Shown here one piece after another: positions 1 through 8,389 of a stretch of 64,000 nucleotides of DNA. Source of the DNA: G963701675 sp963701675 (GTDB lineage: Bacteria; Planctomycetota; Planctomycetia; Gemmatales; Gemmataceae). The stretch spans positions 4,092,001-4,156,000 of the forward strand of contig OY969623.1 of NCBI GenBank assembly GCA_963701675.1, written 5' to 3'. The first letter of the stretch is position 1, and each line of letters starts with the position of its first letter. The notes below the pieces were generated by a model. The model saw only the letters and a list, made by a program, of their open reading frames with translations, was not told the origin of the DNA and searched no databases. A program made the translations under genes and the position numbers.

Positions 1-296
1 AAATCGTCGACATAAGTCATGATCCTGAATCCCTCGCGAAGAATGAAAACGCCCCACGTGTGCCGTCCGGAGTTAGTATGGGACTGGACGTGGACCGGCA
101 TCGTTCCCTTATCGCGGGTCAGAAGCGCATATCCATGCTCCTCCGCAAAAAGTAGGAGACCTGGATCTTTGGTTCCGCGCGGCGGCGCCGAAAGCTGTCC
201 AACGCGCAACATTTCAATGCCCGGTTCCCATCGAACCAAGGCGCCGAACAATGATCCAGGAACATCCTCATCTACCAGAAATCGCACGGTGCTCAT
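1..296 (-). CDS. DUF5615 PIN-like protein (putative toxin), 3' end outside window
   Basis: Ninety-eight codons are visible before the window edge. The N-terminus carries FLVDEDVP and, near residue 60, LLTRDKGTM. These are the two acidic stretches typical of the DUF5615 PIN-like family, small putative ribonucleases found next to DUF433 proteins. The ATG (296-294) overlaps the TGA of the upstream DUF433 gene as ATGA, so the two are translationally coupled. By family knowledge the upstream partner would be the antitoxin and this protein the toxin. Nuclease activity is inferred from family only, and the C-terminal part of the fold cannot be seen. Confidence 0.8.
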   Translation of the reverse strand, partial: MSTVRFLVDEDVPGSLFGALVRWEPGIEMLRVGQLSAPPRGTKDPGLLLFAEEHGYALLTRDKGTMPVHVQSHTNSGRHTWGVFILREGFRIMTYVDD

Positions 297-646
297 GGCG
301 CGTTCGTGCCTGCTCTGTTCTTGTCCCTCTCAGCCGCCAATGCCCGAAGTCGTTTCACTACTTCCGGTGGCTCGGTAAGAAGATACTCCTGATACGCGGC
401 CTCTGACGCGGCACGTTCGCGTTGCAAGTAGGCGTCAACCTCGGCCTGATTACGGAGGTAGTACGTGATTGTGGCATAAATCTGTTCGAGTGACACCGAA
501 TGCCGATAGTTGTAATAAATTCGGTCGGCCGATTCTCCTTCAAGGTACTCATTAAGTATGTGCTCAATAGCCACACGCGTTCCTTTGATTCGAACGCGCT
601 CACCTGTTGGGAATGTTTCGAACTCAAAATAATCTTCTAGCTGCAT
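293..646 (-). CDS. DUF433 domain protein (putative antitoxin)
   Basis: 117 aa. Residues 18-75 match the DUF433 pattern: a strand with RIKGTRVAI, then HILNEYLEG, then a tyrosine-rich helix and a helix ending ITYYLRN. The family has a winged or homeodomain-like DNA-binding fold and is the usual upstream partner of DUF5615 toxins, so an antitoxin or autorepressor role is likely. A GGAG lies 8 nt before the ATG. It starts 31 bp after nuoE on the same strand and overlaps the next gene by 4 nt. The C-terminal third is charged and helical, as expected for a toxin-neutralising tail (inference). Confidence 0.82.
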   Translation of the reverse strand: MQLEDYFEFETFPTGERVRIKGTRVAIEHILNEYLEGESADRIYYNYRHSVSLEQIYATITYYLRNQAEVDAYLQRERAASEAAYQEYLLTEPPEVVKRLRALAAERDKNRAGTNAP

Positions 647-677
647 GGCCCGGTCTCCGTTGCGTTTTGCACTCAGG

Positions 678-1157
678 CTATTGTCTCAATTCCGACAATA
701 GTTCATCAATCTTTTCCGGTGTCACGTTCATGCGGTGCTCGTCATGGATGAGCACGCATGGGGCGCCCTCGCAGGCGCCGATGCACTCGGCAAACTCGAC
801 GGTAACCCTGCCGTCGGCACTCGTACCCCCGGGATCGACATTGAGCTTTCGACACACATCACGCAATAGCTCGTCGCCGCCGCGCAATGCGCACGCCAAA
901 CTCCGGCAGACCCACAGCCTCGTCTTGCCGAGAGGATTCTTCTCATCGCGGAAGAATCCGTAGAAGCTCATCGTGTCGTGAACCTCGGCAGGGCTGAGAT
1001 CGAGCATGTCGGCGATTTCCCGAATCGCGTCCAGCGGCACGCAGCGCAGGCCGTCTTGCACAACGTGCAACGCCGGCAACGTCACTGCCTGCTTGCTCGG
1101 ATACCGCGGTAAGTAATCCGCGATCTTCCGCCTCAACTCTTCGGAGAGCACACCCAT
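678..1157 (-). CDS. nuoE: NADH-quinone oxidoreductase subunit E
   Basis: 159 aa, the usual length. This is the 24-kDa [2Fe-2S] subunit of the peripheral arm of complex I, which works with NuoF at the NADH site. The thioredoxin-like domain supplies four cysteines in two pairs: a C-x4-C in VCRSLAC and a C-x3-C in ECIGAC. The N-terminal helical part (IADYLPRYPSKQA, then LSPAEVHDTMSFYGFF) is also typical. The ATG follows an AGGTGAG. It is the last gene of nuoABCDE, 7 bp after nuoD. nuoF is not the next gene; a DUF433/DUF5615 pair follows instead. An 8-bp inverted repeat (678-685 with 694-701) overlaps the stop but has no T-tract. Confidence 0.96.
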   Translation of the reverse strand: MGVLSEELRRKIADYLPRYPSKQAVTLPALHVVQDGLRCVPLDAIREIADMLDLSPAEVHDTMSFYGFFRDEKNPLGKTRLWVCRSLACALRGGDELLRDVCRKLNVDPGGTSADGRVTVEFAECIGACEGAPCVLIHDEHRMNVTPEKIDELLSELRQ

Positions 1158-1164
1158 TCCTCGC

Positions 1165-2388
1165 TCACCTATCTAATTCCGCCGCAATGATGTTCAAGCT
1201 GCCCAGCACCGCAACCACGTCGCTCACTTGATGGCCGACAATCAAATGAGGAAAGACGGCAAAGTGAATGAAAGACGGAGGGCGCATGCGCGCGCGATAA
1301 GCTCGGCCGCTGCCGTCGGCGACGATGTAGAAACCCAGTTCACCGTTGGCCGTCTCGTTGGCGCCGTAGACTTCGTCTTTCGGCGTGTCCCAGAGCCGAT
1401 TGGTCATGATTAGTTCAAAGTGCTGGATTAATCCTTCGATACTGCGATAAGTCGCGAGGCGGTCCGGCAGCACCGCCTTGCTGTTGACGTCCACGTTTAC
1501 CGGGCCTGGAGGCAGATTCTCGACCGCCTGCTTCACGAGCTTCAAGCTTTCCAGCATCTCCTCCATGCGAACTTGATACCGCGCGAAACAATCACCGGCC
1601 GTGCTGCAAACCACTTGGAAGTCGAGCTCGTCGTATGCCAGATATGGTTGGTTCTTTCGCAAATCGAAAGGAACGCCGCTGGCCCGGGCGATCGGCCCGG
1701 TGCAGCTCAGGTTGATCGCCGCTTCCTTTGACAGAACTCCAATGCCGCGTGTCCGGTCGAGAAAAATCCGATTTCGGTTGAGAAGCCGCGTCAAGTCCGC
1801 GTGAGTCTTGGGAAACCCATCGGTAAAACTTCTCACCTTCCGTATCCAGTCATCATTTACATCGTTCATCAATCCGCCGACGCGCGTATAACTCGGATGA
1901 AAGCGTTGTCCGGACGCGGTTTCGCAAATGTCGTAGATTAATTCGCGCTGATTGAACGCATACAGGAACGCCGTGAAGGCCCCGAGATCAATCGCCGCGG
2001 CGCCGATACACAGCAAATGGTCTTGAATTCGCGCCAACTCGGCGAAAATGGTTCGGATGTACTTGCATCGCGGCGTAATGTCGATGCCGAGTAGTTTTTC
2101 GACCGTGTGATGCCAGGCAATCTCGTTGGCGATCGGCGAGATGTAGTTCATCCGGTCGACGATCGTTACGTACTGGTTGTAATCCAGGTCTTCGCCGAGC
2201 TTCTCGAAGCCGCTGTGAAGGTAGCCAATGTCCGGAACCGCCTTGACAATCGTCTCGCCGTCGAGCGTCAGGACGAGGCGCAAAGTCGTATGCGTGGCCG
2301 GGTGCTGCGGGCCAAAATTCAGCGTCCATAGATAGTCCTGGGCCGAACCATCCTGAACCGCTTCGGTTTCTATCGCTGCAAGTGGCAT
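1165..2388 (-). CDS. nuoD: NADH-quinone oxidoreductase subunit D
   Basis: 407 aa from the ATG at 2388. This is the 49-kDa subunit, which forms the quinone pocket with NuoB. The signature GPQHPATHTTLRL occurs near residue 25, and the rest follows the family: DIGYLHSGFEKL, RMNYISPIANE, and the C-terminal GELGFYIVADGSGRAYR and RMRPPSF stretches. A GTG farther upstream at 2445 would add 19 residues, but it overlaps nuoC, has no ribosome-binding site and the extra residues are unlike the family, so the ATG is preferred. It lies between nuoC and nuoE in the usual order. Confidence 0.96.
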   Translation of the reverse strand: MPLAAIETEAVQDGSAQDYLWTLNFGPQHPATHTTLRLVLTLDGETIVKAVPDIGYLHSGFEKLGEDLDYNQYVTIVDRMNYISPIANEIAWHHTVEKLLGIDITPRCKYIRTIFAELARIQDHLLCIGAAAIDLGAFTAFLYAFNQRELIYDICETASGQRFHPSYTRVGGLMNDVNDDWIRKVRSFTDGFPKTHADLTRLLNRNRIFLDRTRGIGVLSKEAAINLSCTGPIARASGVPFDLRKNQPYLAYDELDFQVVCSTAGDCFARYQVRMEEMLESLKLVKQAVENLPPGPVNVDVNSKAVLPDRLATYRSIEGLIQHFELIMTNRLWDTPKDEVYGANETANGELGFYIVADGSGRAYRARMRPPSFIHFAVFPHLIVGHQVSDVVAVLGSLNIIAAELDR

Positions 2389-2420
2389 ATGGGATCCGCT
2401 AAGCCGCAAGCGGCAATTGG

Positions 2421-2915
2421 TTAACTCTCTGCCCGCGTCAGACACGGGAAATTGTGACGTTCGCCGCGGCCGCGCAACGGGTAATCCTTCCGTAACGGGT
2501 ACGCCGTGAATTCATCCGGCATCAGAATGCGCCGCAGGTCAGGGTGTCCGTCAAAAACGATGCCGAACATGTCGTACACCTCGCGCTCCATCCAGTCGGC
2601 GCCTTTCCAGAGCGGATAAACCGACGGCAACGTCAAGTCCGGTTCGTTCAAATGCGTTTTTACGACGAGGCGCTCGTCGTTGGACATGCTCCGCAACACG
2701 TACACCACTCCGAATCGATCGCGGGCGCCGGGATAGTGCAGGTAGTCGACGGCGGTTATGTCCACAAGCATGTCGAAGCCGCACTCTTCACGCAGGCATC
2801 GCAACACGTCGAACACTTGTTCGGCGGAGACGACAACCCGGCGGTTGTCGCGGAATTCCGAAATGGTGAACGCGTTTGGGCCGAAGCGTTGTGTCAGAGT
2901 GCTTTCGAAAGACAT
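2421..2915 (-). CDS. nuoC: NADH-quinone oxidoreductase subunit C
   Basis: 164 aa, the 30-kDa subunit of the hydrophilic arm of complex I. The family signature is complete: ADWMEREVYDMFGIVFDGHP, then DLRRILMPDEF and YPLRKDYPLRGRGERH at the C-terminus. It is a stand-alone NuoC, not the NuoCD fusion of enterobacteria. It starts 7 bp after nuoB. No clear ribosome-binding site precedes the ATG, which suggests translational coupling to nuoB. Confidence 0.96.
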   Translation of the reverse strand: MSFESTLTQRFGPNAFTISEFRDNRRVVVSAEQVFDVLRCLREECGFDMLVDITAVDYLHYPGARDRFGVVYVLRSMSNDERLVVKTHLNEPDLTLPSVYPLWKGADWMEREVYDMFGIVFDGHPDLRRILMPDEFTAYPLRKDYPLRGRGERHNFPCLTRAES

Positions 2916-2922
2916 AGAAGTA

Positions 2923-3513
2923 TCAAGCGCGAACCGGAGTTGATGTCGTAAAATCGCCGGGTGATACCAGTAAATCCGCAGGATTCAGAGTCGTCGCCAG
3001 GGGCAAAGGCTTCTCCGGGCGATCACGTTTGGCGAACTCGCTGCCCATTAAGGTTCCGTGTTGTCGAATTCTCTCCTGCAAATCGATCACGGATTGCAGC
3101 AACTGTTCCGGCCGAGGCGGACAACCCGGAACGTAAATATCCACCGGAATGAACCGATCAATCCCCTGTACTACCGCGTAGGTATCAAAAACGCCGCCGC
3201 TCGACGCACAGGCGCCCATCGAGATGCACCACTTCGGCTCCGGCATCTGCTGCCAAATACGCTGCATGACCGGCACCATTTTCATGACCACACGGCCGGC
3301 AACGATCATCAGGTCGCATTGCCGCGGACTGAAACGCATCGCCTCGGCGCCGAATCGGGCAATGTCGTGACGAGAGGCGCCGGTGGCCATCAGTTCAATT
3401 CCGCAGCATGCCGTGGCAAAAGGCATCGGCCAAAGGCTGTTCGCTCGCACCCAATTCGCCAGTGCGTTGAGCTTCGTAACGACGAAGCCGTCGTCAGGCG
3501 TGGTCATCGCCAT
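2923..3513 (-). CDS. nuoB: NADH-quinone oxidoreductase subunit B
   Basis: 196 aa. It binds cluster N2, the last iron-sulfur cluster before quinone. The four ligands are present: the tandem cysteines of FATACCGIELM, the cysteine of SMGACASSGG and that of YVPGCPPRPE. The start at 3513 has GGAAAGGGG 7 nt upstream; a second ATG at 3507 overlaps the nuoA stop as ATGA and is the alternative. The roughly 30 residues after the fold (DRPEKPLPLATTL onward) are poorly conserved in general. The reading frame stays open upstream, but that extension is inside nuoA and is not protein-like. Confidence 0.95.
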   Translation of the reverse strand: MAMTTPDDGFVVTKLNALANWVRANSLWPMPFATACCGIELMATGASRHDIARFGAEAMRFSPRQCDLMIVAGRVVMKMVPVMQRIWQQMPEPKWCISMGACASSGGVFDTYAVVQGIDRFIPVDIYVPGCPPRPEQLLQSVIDLQERIRQHGTLMGSEFAKRDRPEKPLPLATTLNPADLLVSPGDFTTSTPVRA

Positions 3514-3914
3514 TGGAACACCCCTTTCCGCCAGGCATACACATAGGCAATCACCAGCGTGGCAAGAAAAAGGAGCATCTCCCAGAACACGATGGTCTTG
3601 AGCGCTTCGGGAATTCCCCCGGCCGAATCGGAGTAGGCAACGACCGCCCACGGATACAGGAAAAGCAGTTCTACATCAAAAACCAGAAACAGAATCGCAA
3701 TCAAGTAGAACTTCACGTCGAACCGCTGCCGTGCGTCGCCGACGGGGTCCATACCGGATTCGTAAGGCATGTCCTTGACCGGCGTCGATTTGCGCGGACC
3801 GATGCTATGGGCCAATAACAAACTCACACCGGCGAACGCCAGGACGAAGGCGAGATAAAGAAAGACGGGATAGTAAGTCGCCAACGCGAATGGCTGCGAC
3901 GCGGCTGCCAGCAT
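3504..3914 (-). CDS. nuoA: NADH-quinone oxidoreductase subunit A
   Basis: 136 aa, a small membrane subunit of complex I. Three transmembrane segments are visible: YYPVFLYLAFVLAFAGVSLLL, FYLIAILFLVFDVELLFLYPW and IVFWEMLLFLATLVIAYVYAW. The loop between the first two carries the conserved PYESGMDPVGDARQRF. The acidic FDVELLF in helix 2 is the family hallmark. The ATG at 3914 is chosen over a TTG at 3971, which would put the start inside a leader hairpin. It heads the nuoABCDE operon and is divergent from the MoxR gene. Confidence 0.95.
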   Translation of the reverse strand: MLAAASQPFALATYYPVFLYLAFVLAFAGVSLLLAHSIGPRKSTPVKDMPYESGMDPVGDARQRFDVKFYLIAILFLVFDVELLFLYPWAVVAYSDSAGGIPEALKTIVFWEMLLFLATLVIAYVYAWRKGVFQWR

Positions 3915-3968
3915 TTGCACTAATCCCAGTAAGAGCAACCCTTCGTGAAGATTTTCACAAAGTAGTCC

Positions 3969-4011
3969 CAAAAAGAGCCTCGACGTTTTTCGTCGAGGTT
4001 ACTCTTTCCAG
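3969..4011 (-). terminator. Terminator-like hairpin in the nuoA leader
   Basis: On the minus strand a perfect 8-bp stem, CCTCGACG/CGTCGAGG with a loop of five A (3978-3998), is extended by AAAGAG/CTCTTT across a small bulge and is followed by a short T run. It looks like an intrinsic terminator. It lies about 60 nt before the nuoA ATG, with no minus-strand gene upstream, so an attenuator or leader-RNA end is more likely than a normal terminator. This reading is inference from structure only. Confidence 0.5.
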
Positions 4012-4150
4012 GATAGGTACGTTCCGCCGCCTGTCAAGTCACCCAAGTATCTGCCGCTTGCGGCTTAGCGTAAATCGTGCGAACCAGCGCCGATCCATTA
4101 CAATGGAAAAGGGACGAGCCCCTGAACATTTGCAAAGGAATGACCGCAGC

Positions 4151-5176
4151 ATGTCCACCGATCGGATCAGCGAATACCTTCTTCATTTCAGTCAGACCCG
4201 AAACCAGATGACCGAACAGATCAATCGCGTGATCATCGGCCAGAAGGAAGTAATCGAGCAGATCTTTGCCGCCATCTTCACCCGCGGCCATTGCCTGCTC
4301 GTTGGTGTGCCTGGGCTGGCGAAGACATTGCTGGTGAGCTCCATCAGCCGAATTCTAGATGTGAGCTTCAAACGCATTCAATTCACGCCGGACCTTATGC
4401 CGTCGGACATCACCGGGACTACGGTGCTCGATGAACACGAGGCCACCGGAAGGCGGGAGTTCCGGTTCGTGCAAGGCCCGATATTCGCCAACATTATCCT
4501 TGCCGACGAAATCAATCGGACGCCGCCGAAAACCCAGGCGGCCTTGTTGCAAGCGATGCAGGAAAGACAAGCCACCGTCGGCACCGAGACGTTTAACCTA
4601 CCGGAGCCTTTTTTCGTCATCGCCACGCAGAACCCTATCGAACAAGAAGGCACGTATCCGCTACCCGAAGCGCAACTTGACCGGTTCATGTTCAACATCA
4701 AGGTCGATTATCCAAGCCAGGAGGAAGAGAAACGCATTCTGGCGACGACGACCAAAGATGAGCCGCCCGAGTTGACTACGGTGCTCAGCGGCAAGGCCAT
4801 CATCAATCTGCAAAAACTGGTTCGCAGCGTCCCGGTGGGTGATTACGTCATCGACTATGTCACCAAGCTCGTTCGGGCGACCCGGCCCAAAGATCCCACC
4901 GCTCCGGAATTCGTTCGCAAGATGGTCGACTGGGGCGCCGGTCCTCGTGCCGGGCAGTTCTTGATCCACGGCGGCAAGGCAGTCGCTGCGATGGACGGCC
5001 GATTCAGTGTCGCCATCGACGACATCCGCCGTGTCGCCATCCCGGTCCTGCGCCACCGCATCAGCACCAACTTCCAGGCGCAGGCCGAGGGAAAGACGAG
5101 CGAAGACATCGTTCAACAACTTCTGACAACAGTCGGCGACCCGGAAGTGGCGAAGTACGAGAAACGTCGGAGATAA
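4151..5176 (+). CDS. MoxR-family AAA+ ATPase
   Basis: 341 aa from the ATG at 4151, which follows an AAGGAA. The Walker A motif is GVPGLAKT (52-59), Walker B is IILADEINR (about 115-123), and the sensor region reads ATQNPIEQEGTYPLPEAQLDRF. The lid domain follows. MoxR ATPases act as chaperones, usually with DUF58 and vWA proteins encoded beside them, to insert metals or remodel envelope complexes. Here DUF58, BatA-type and vWA genes follow on the same strand, the classic arrangement. The frame is open upstream to 3890, but that stretch is the divergent promoter region and is not protein-like. Confidence 0.95.
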   Translation: MSTDRISEYLLHFSQTRNQMTEQINRVIIGQKEVIEQIFAAIFTRGHCLLVGVPGLAKTLLVSSISRILDVSFKRIQFTPDLMPSDITGTTVLDEHEATGRREFRFVQGPIFANIILADEINRTPPKTQAALLQAMQERQATVGTETFNLPEPFFVIATQNPIEQEGTYPLPEAQLDRFMFNIKVDYPSQEEEKRILATTTKDEPPELTTVLSGKAIINLQKLVRSVPVGDYVIDYVTKLVRATRPKDPTAPEFVRKMVDWGAGPRAGQFLIHGGKAVAAMDGRFSVAIDDIRRVAIPVLRHRISTNFQAQAEGKTSEDIVQQLLTTVGDPEVAKYEKRRR

Positions 5177-5187
5177 CCACCTTACCC

Positions 5188-6087
<900 letters not shown>

Positions 6088-6172
6088 TTCTGCCTCAAGC
6101 GACCATGGGAAACCTATTTGACGAATACCCAGGCGCCGAACGGAAGCAACGCTACAAACACGAAGGTCACGA

Positions 6173-8389
6173 ATGACGTTCGTCTATCCCCTACTCCTGG
6201 GCGGCCTCATTCTCGCCGGCATTCCGATATTGCTGCACCTCATCATGCAGCAAAAGCCGAAGCGACTGCCGTTCCCTGCCGTGCGATTCCTGCTGGCGCA
6301 CCAGCGAACCAACCAACGCCGGCTGCGCTTACGGCACTTGCTCCTTCTCGCATTGCGGATGCTGCTTATCGCCGCAATCTGCCTCGCTCTGGCCCGGCCC
6401 AAGATCCTCAACGAACGACTTAACTTGAGCGCCGACCGGCCGGTCGCCGCCGCGTTGGTGTTCGATACCAGTTACAGCATGGAATACTCCATCGGCGGCC
6501 AAACCCGGCTCGACGAGGCAAAACGTCGAAGCCTTGAATTGATCGCGGAGCTTCCGGAAGGAAGTCGATTCGCGATCTTCGACTCGGCCGAGGCAGGCGG
6601 CGAATGGCTTCCCTCATTGTCCGCCGCCCGCGACCGCATCCAACAACTGGAGCTTCGACCAAACAACTACCCGGTCACGAATCAACTGTCGGCCGCTTAT
6701 GAATTACTCGCCAAGCTCGATGATGAAACGAGCAGCGAAGATGAGATGCCGCTCCGTTTCCTTTATGTTTTTTCCGACCGCACCGAGGGATCGTGGAACG
6801 CCGGCCACGCCGAACACCTGGTGCGCCTGCGGGACCGGATCGAAAAGCCCGGTGTTCATGCCGTTCTGATCGACGTGTCCGCCAAGGATCCGTCCAATGT
6901 CGCCATCGCCGGGCTGAACTTGCCGAACCAGGTGGTACCGGCCAACCGGCCCATCGTTATCGAAGCGACGGTGCATGCACTCGGCACCCGTTGTGACACC
7001 GAGATTCTTTGCCGGATCGACGGCAAGGACCTCATCGGTCGTGAGCAAGTTACCCTGGAGCCCGGACAGAGCCGGGTCTATTCGTTCAAAGCGAAAGGCC
7101 TTTCTGCCGGAGTGCACCAGGCGGAGGTCGCGCTCGCCACCAAGGACGCGCTGCCGTTTGCCAGCGTTCGTTACGCCACGTTTGAAGTTCAAGGCCCGCG
7201 CAAGATCCTTATCGTAGCGGACGACCTTCGTGAAGCGTGGGTGCTTCGGACAGCGCTCGAAGCCGAGCGCGCATTCGAATGCGACGTCAAACCCACGACG
7301 GAAATGCGAAACGTTTTTCCGCAAGACCTGGCCGCATACAAGGCCATTTGCCTCCTCGGCCTGGCCCGTCCCGACGTCGAGCTTTGGGAAAAGCTGAGTA
7401 AGCGTTATGTTCCTGAAGGCGGCGGACTAGCGATCATTCCCGGCGGCGCCAATATGGAGCCGGATTCCTACGCTTCTCCGGCTGCCCAGGGGGTGATGCC
7501 CGGTACCTTCATCAAAGTCGTGGAGGCAGCAAGTGCCAATGGCACGATTTGGAGTGCCGCGACGTACAAGCATCCGGTGATGGCGCCGTTCGGCGAATGG
7601 TCGCGGGCGGAAAATATCGAGTTCTTCGTGCCGGGCCGAGAGCCGGGTGCATTTCGATATTGGGAAGTGAAAGAGCTTCCCGCCAATCAGGCCGACGTGA
7701 TCGTGTCTTACGACGAAAAGCGGCCCGCACTCCTGGAGCGCCATTTCGATCCGAAGCAAAACATCCGTGGACGGGTTCTGTTATTCACTACACCGCTCAG
7801 TTACAGCCAGGTGTGGGGCCAGGATGTGGACGGCAACGCGCAGCCGCGCTGGAACAACTATCTGCAAAACTCTTCCTTCTATCTCGTGCTCGCTCGCCTC
7901 ACCGTCGGCTACCTGGCCGGCGACACCCAGGGCGGTACGTTCAATTATGTGTGCGGCCAGGCGGTACCGATCGCACTCCCGGCCGAACCGCGTTTCCCCA
8001 CGTACACTGTGCAGGGCCCTGGACTTGGCAGCTCGGATGCCGTGGTGGCACGGGCGGAGGATCGTTCCGAAATCCTCATTACAAAAGCCGTGATGCCCGG
8101 CAACTTTCGTGTGTACGGCGGCGACGGCAAACCGTTCGCGGATTTCAGCCTGAACGTCGCCGCCGAAGAGAGCCAACTCACCCAGGTTGCCGGCGAAAAG
8201 ATCGAAGCAGTGTTTGGTCCGAATTCGATACTGCCGATCGATCAACAAGCCAACTTGCAGGACGCGTTGCAGGGACACTGGAGCCAACCGATGGAGTTGC
8301 TGCCGTGGCTGATGATTCTGTTGTTGGTCCTGTTGGCTCTTGAGAATCTGTTGGCAAACAAGTTCTATCGCCGTGAACCCGACGAATGA
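6173..8389 (+). CDS. BatA-type vWA membrane protein
   Basis: 738 aa. The N-terminus has the BatA (aerotolerance regulator) double membrane segment: helix about 5-24, a basic loop with KRLPFPAVRFL, then a helix at about 56-76. A vWA domain with the metal-binding DTSYS (98-102) follows. The middle is a long periplasmic region, and a C-terminal helix (LLPWLMILLLVLLALENLL) re-anchors the protein. By analogy with BatA/BatB it would be the membrane partner of the MoxR-DUF58 pair. GAAGG lies 7 nt before the ATG. The stop overlaps the next start as ATGA. Confidence 0.9.
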   Translation: MTFVYPLLLGGLILAGIPILLHLIMQQKPKRLPFPAVRFLLAHQRTNQRRLRLRHLLLLALRMLLIAAICLALARPKILNERLNLSADRPVAAALVFDTSYSMEYSIGGQTRLDEAKRRSLELIAELPEGSRFAIFDSAEAGGEWLPSLSAARDRIQQLELRPNNYPVTNQLSAAYELLAKLDDETSSEDEMPLRFLYVFSDRTEGSWNAGHAEHLVRLRDRIEKPGVHAVLIDVSAKDPSNVAIAGLNLPNQVVPANRPIVIEATVHALGTRCDTEILCRIDGKDLIGREQVTLEPGQSRVYSFKAKGLSAGVHQAEVALATKDALPFASVRYATFEVQGPRKILIVADDLREAWVLRTALEAERAFECDVKPTTEMRNVFPQDLAAYKAICLLGLARPDVELWEKLSKRYVPEGGGLAIIPGGANMEPDSYASPAAQGVMPGTFIKVVEAASANGTIWSAATYKHPVMAPFGEWSRAENIEFFVPGREPGAFRYWEVKELPANQADVIVSYDEKRPALLERHFDPKQNIRGRVLLFTTPLSYSQVWGQDVDGNAQPRWNNYLQNSSFYLVLARLTVGYLAGDTQGGTFNYVCGQAVPIALPAEPRFPTYTVQGPGLGSSDAVVARAEDRSEILITKAVMPGNFRVYGGDGKPFADFSLNVAAEESQLTQVAGEKIEAVFGPNSILPIDQQANLQDALQGHWSQPMELLPWLMILLLVLLALENLLANKFYRREPDE

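Noticed and set aside
678..701. 8-bp inverted repeat at the nuoE stop as a terminator
   Set aside because: Short stem, no T-tract, and it overlaps the coding end.
2389..2445. GTG start for nuoD 57 nt upstream
   Set aside because: No ribosome-binding site and it overlaps nuoC; the ATG at 2388 matches the family.
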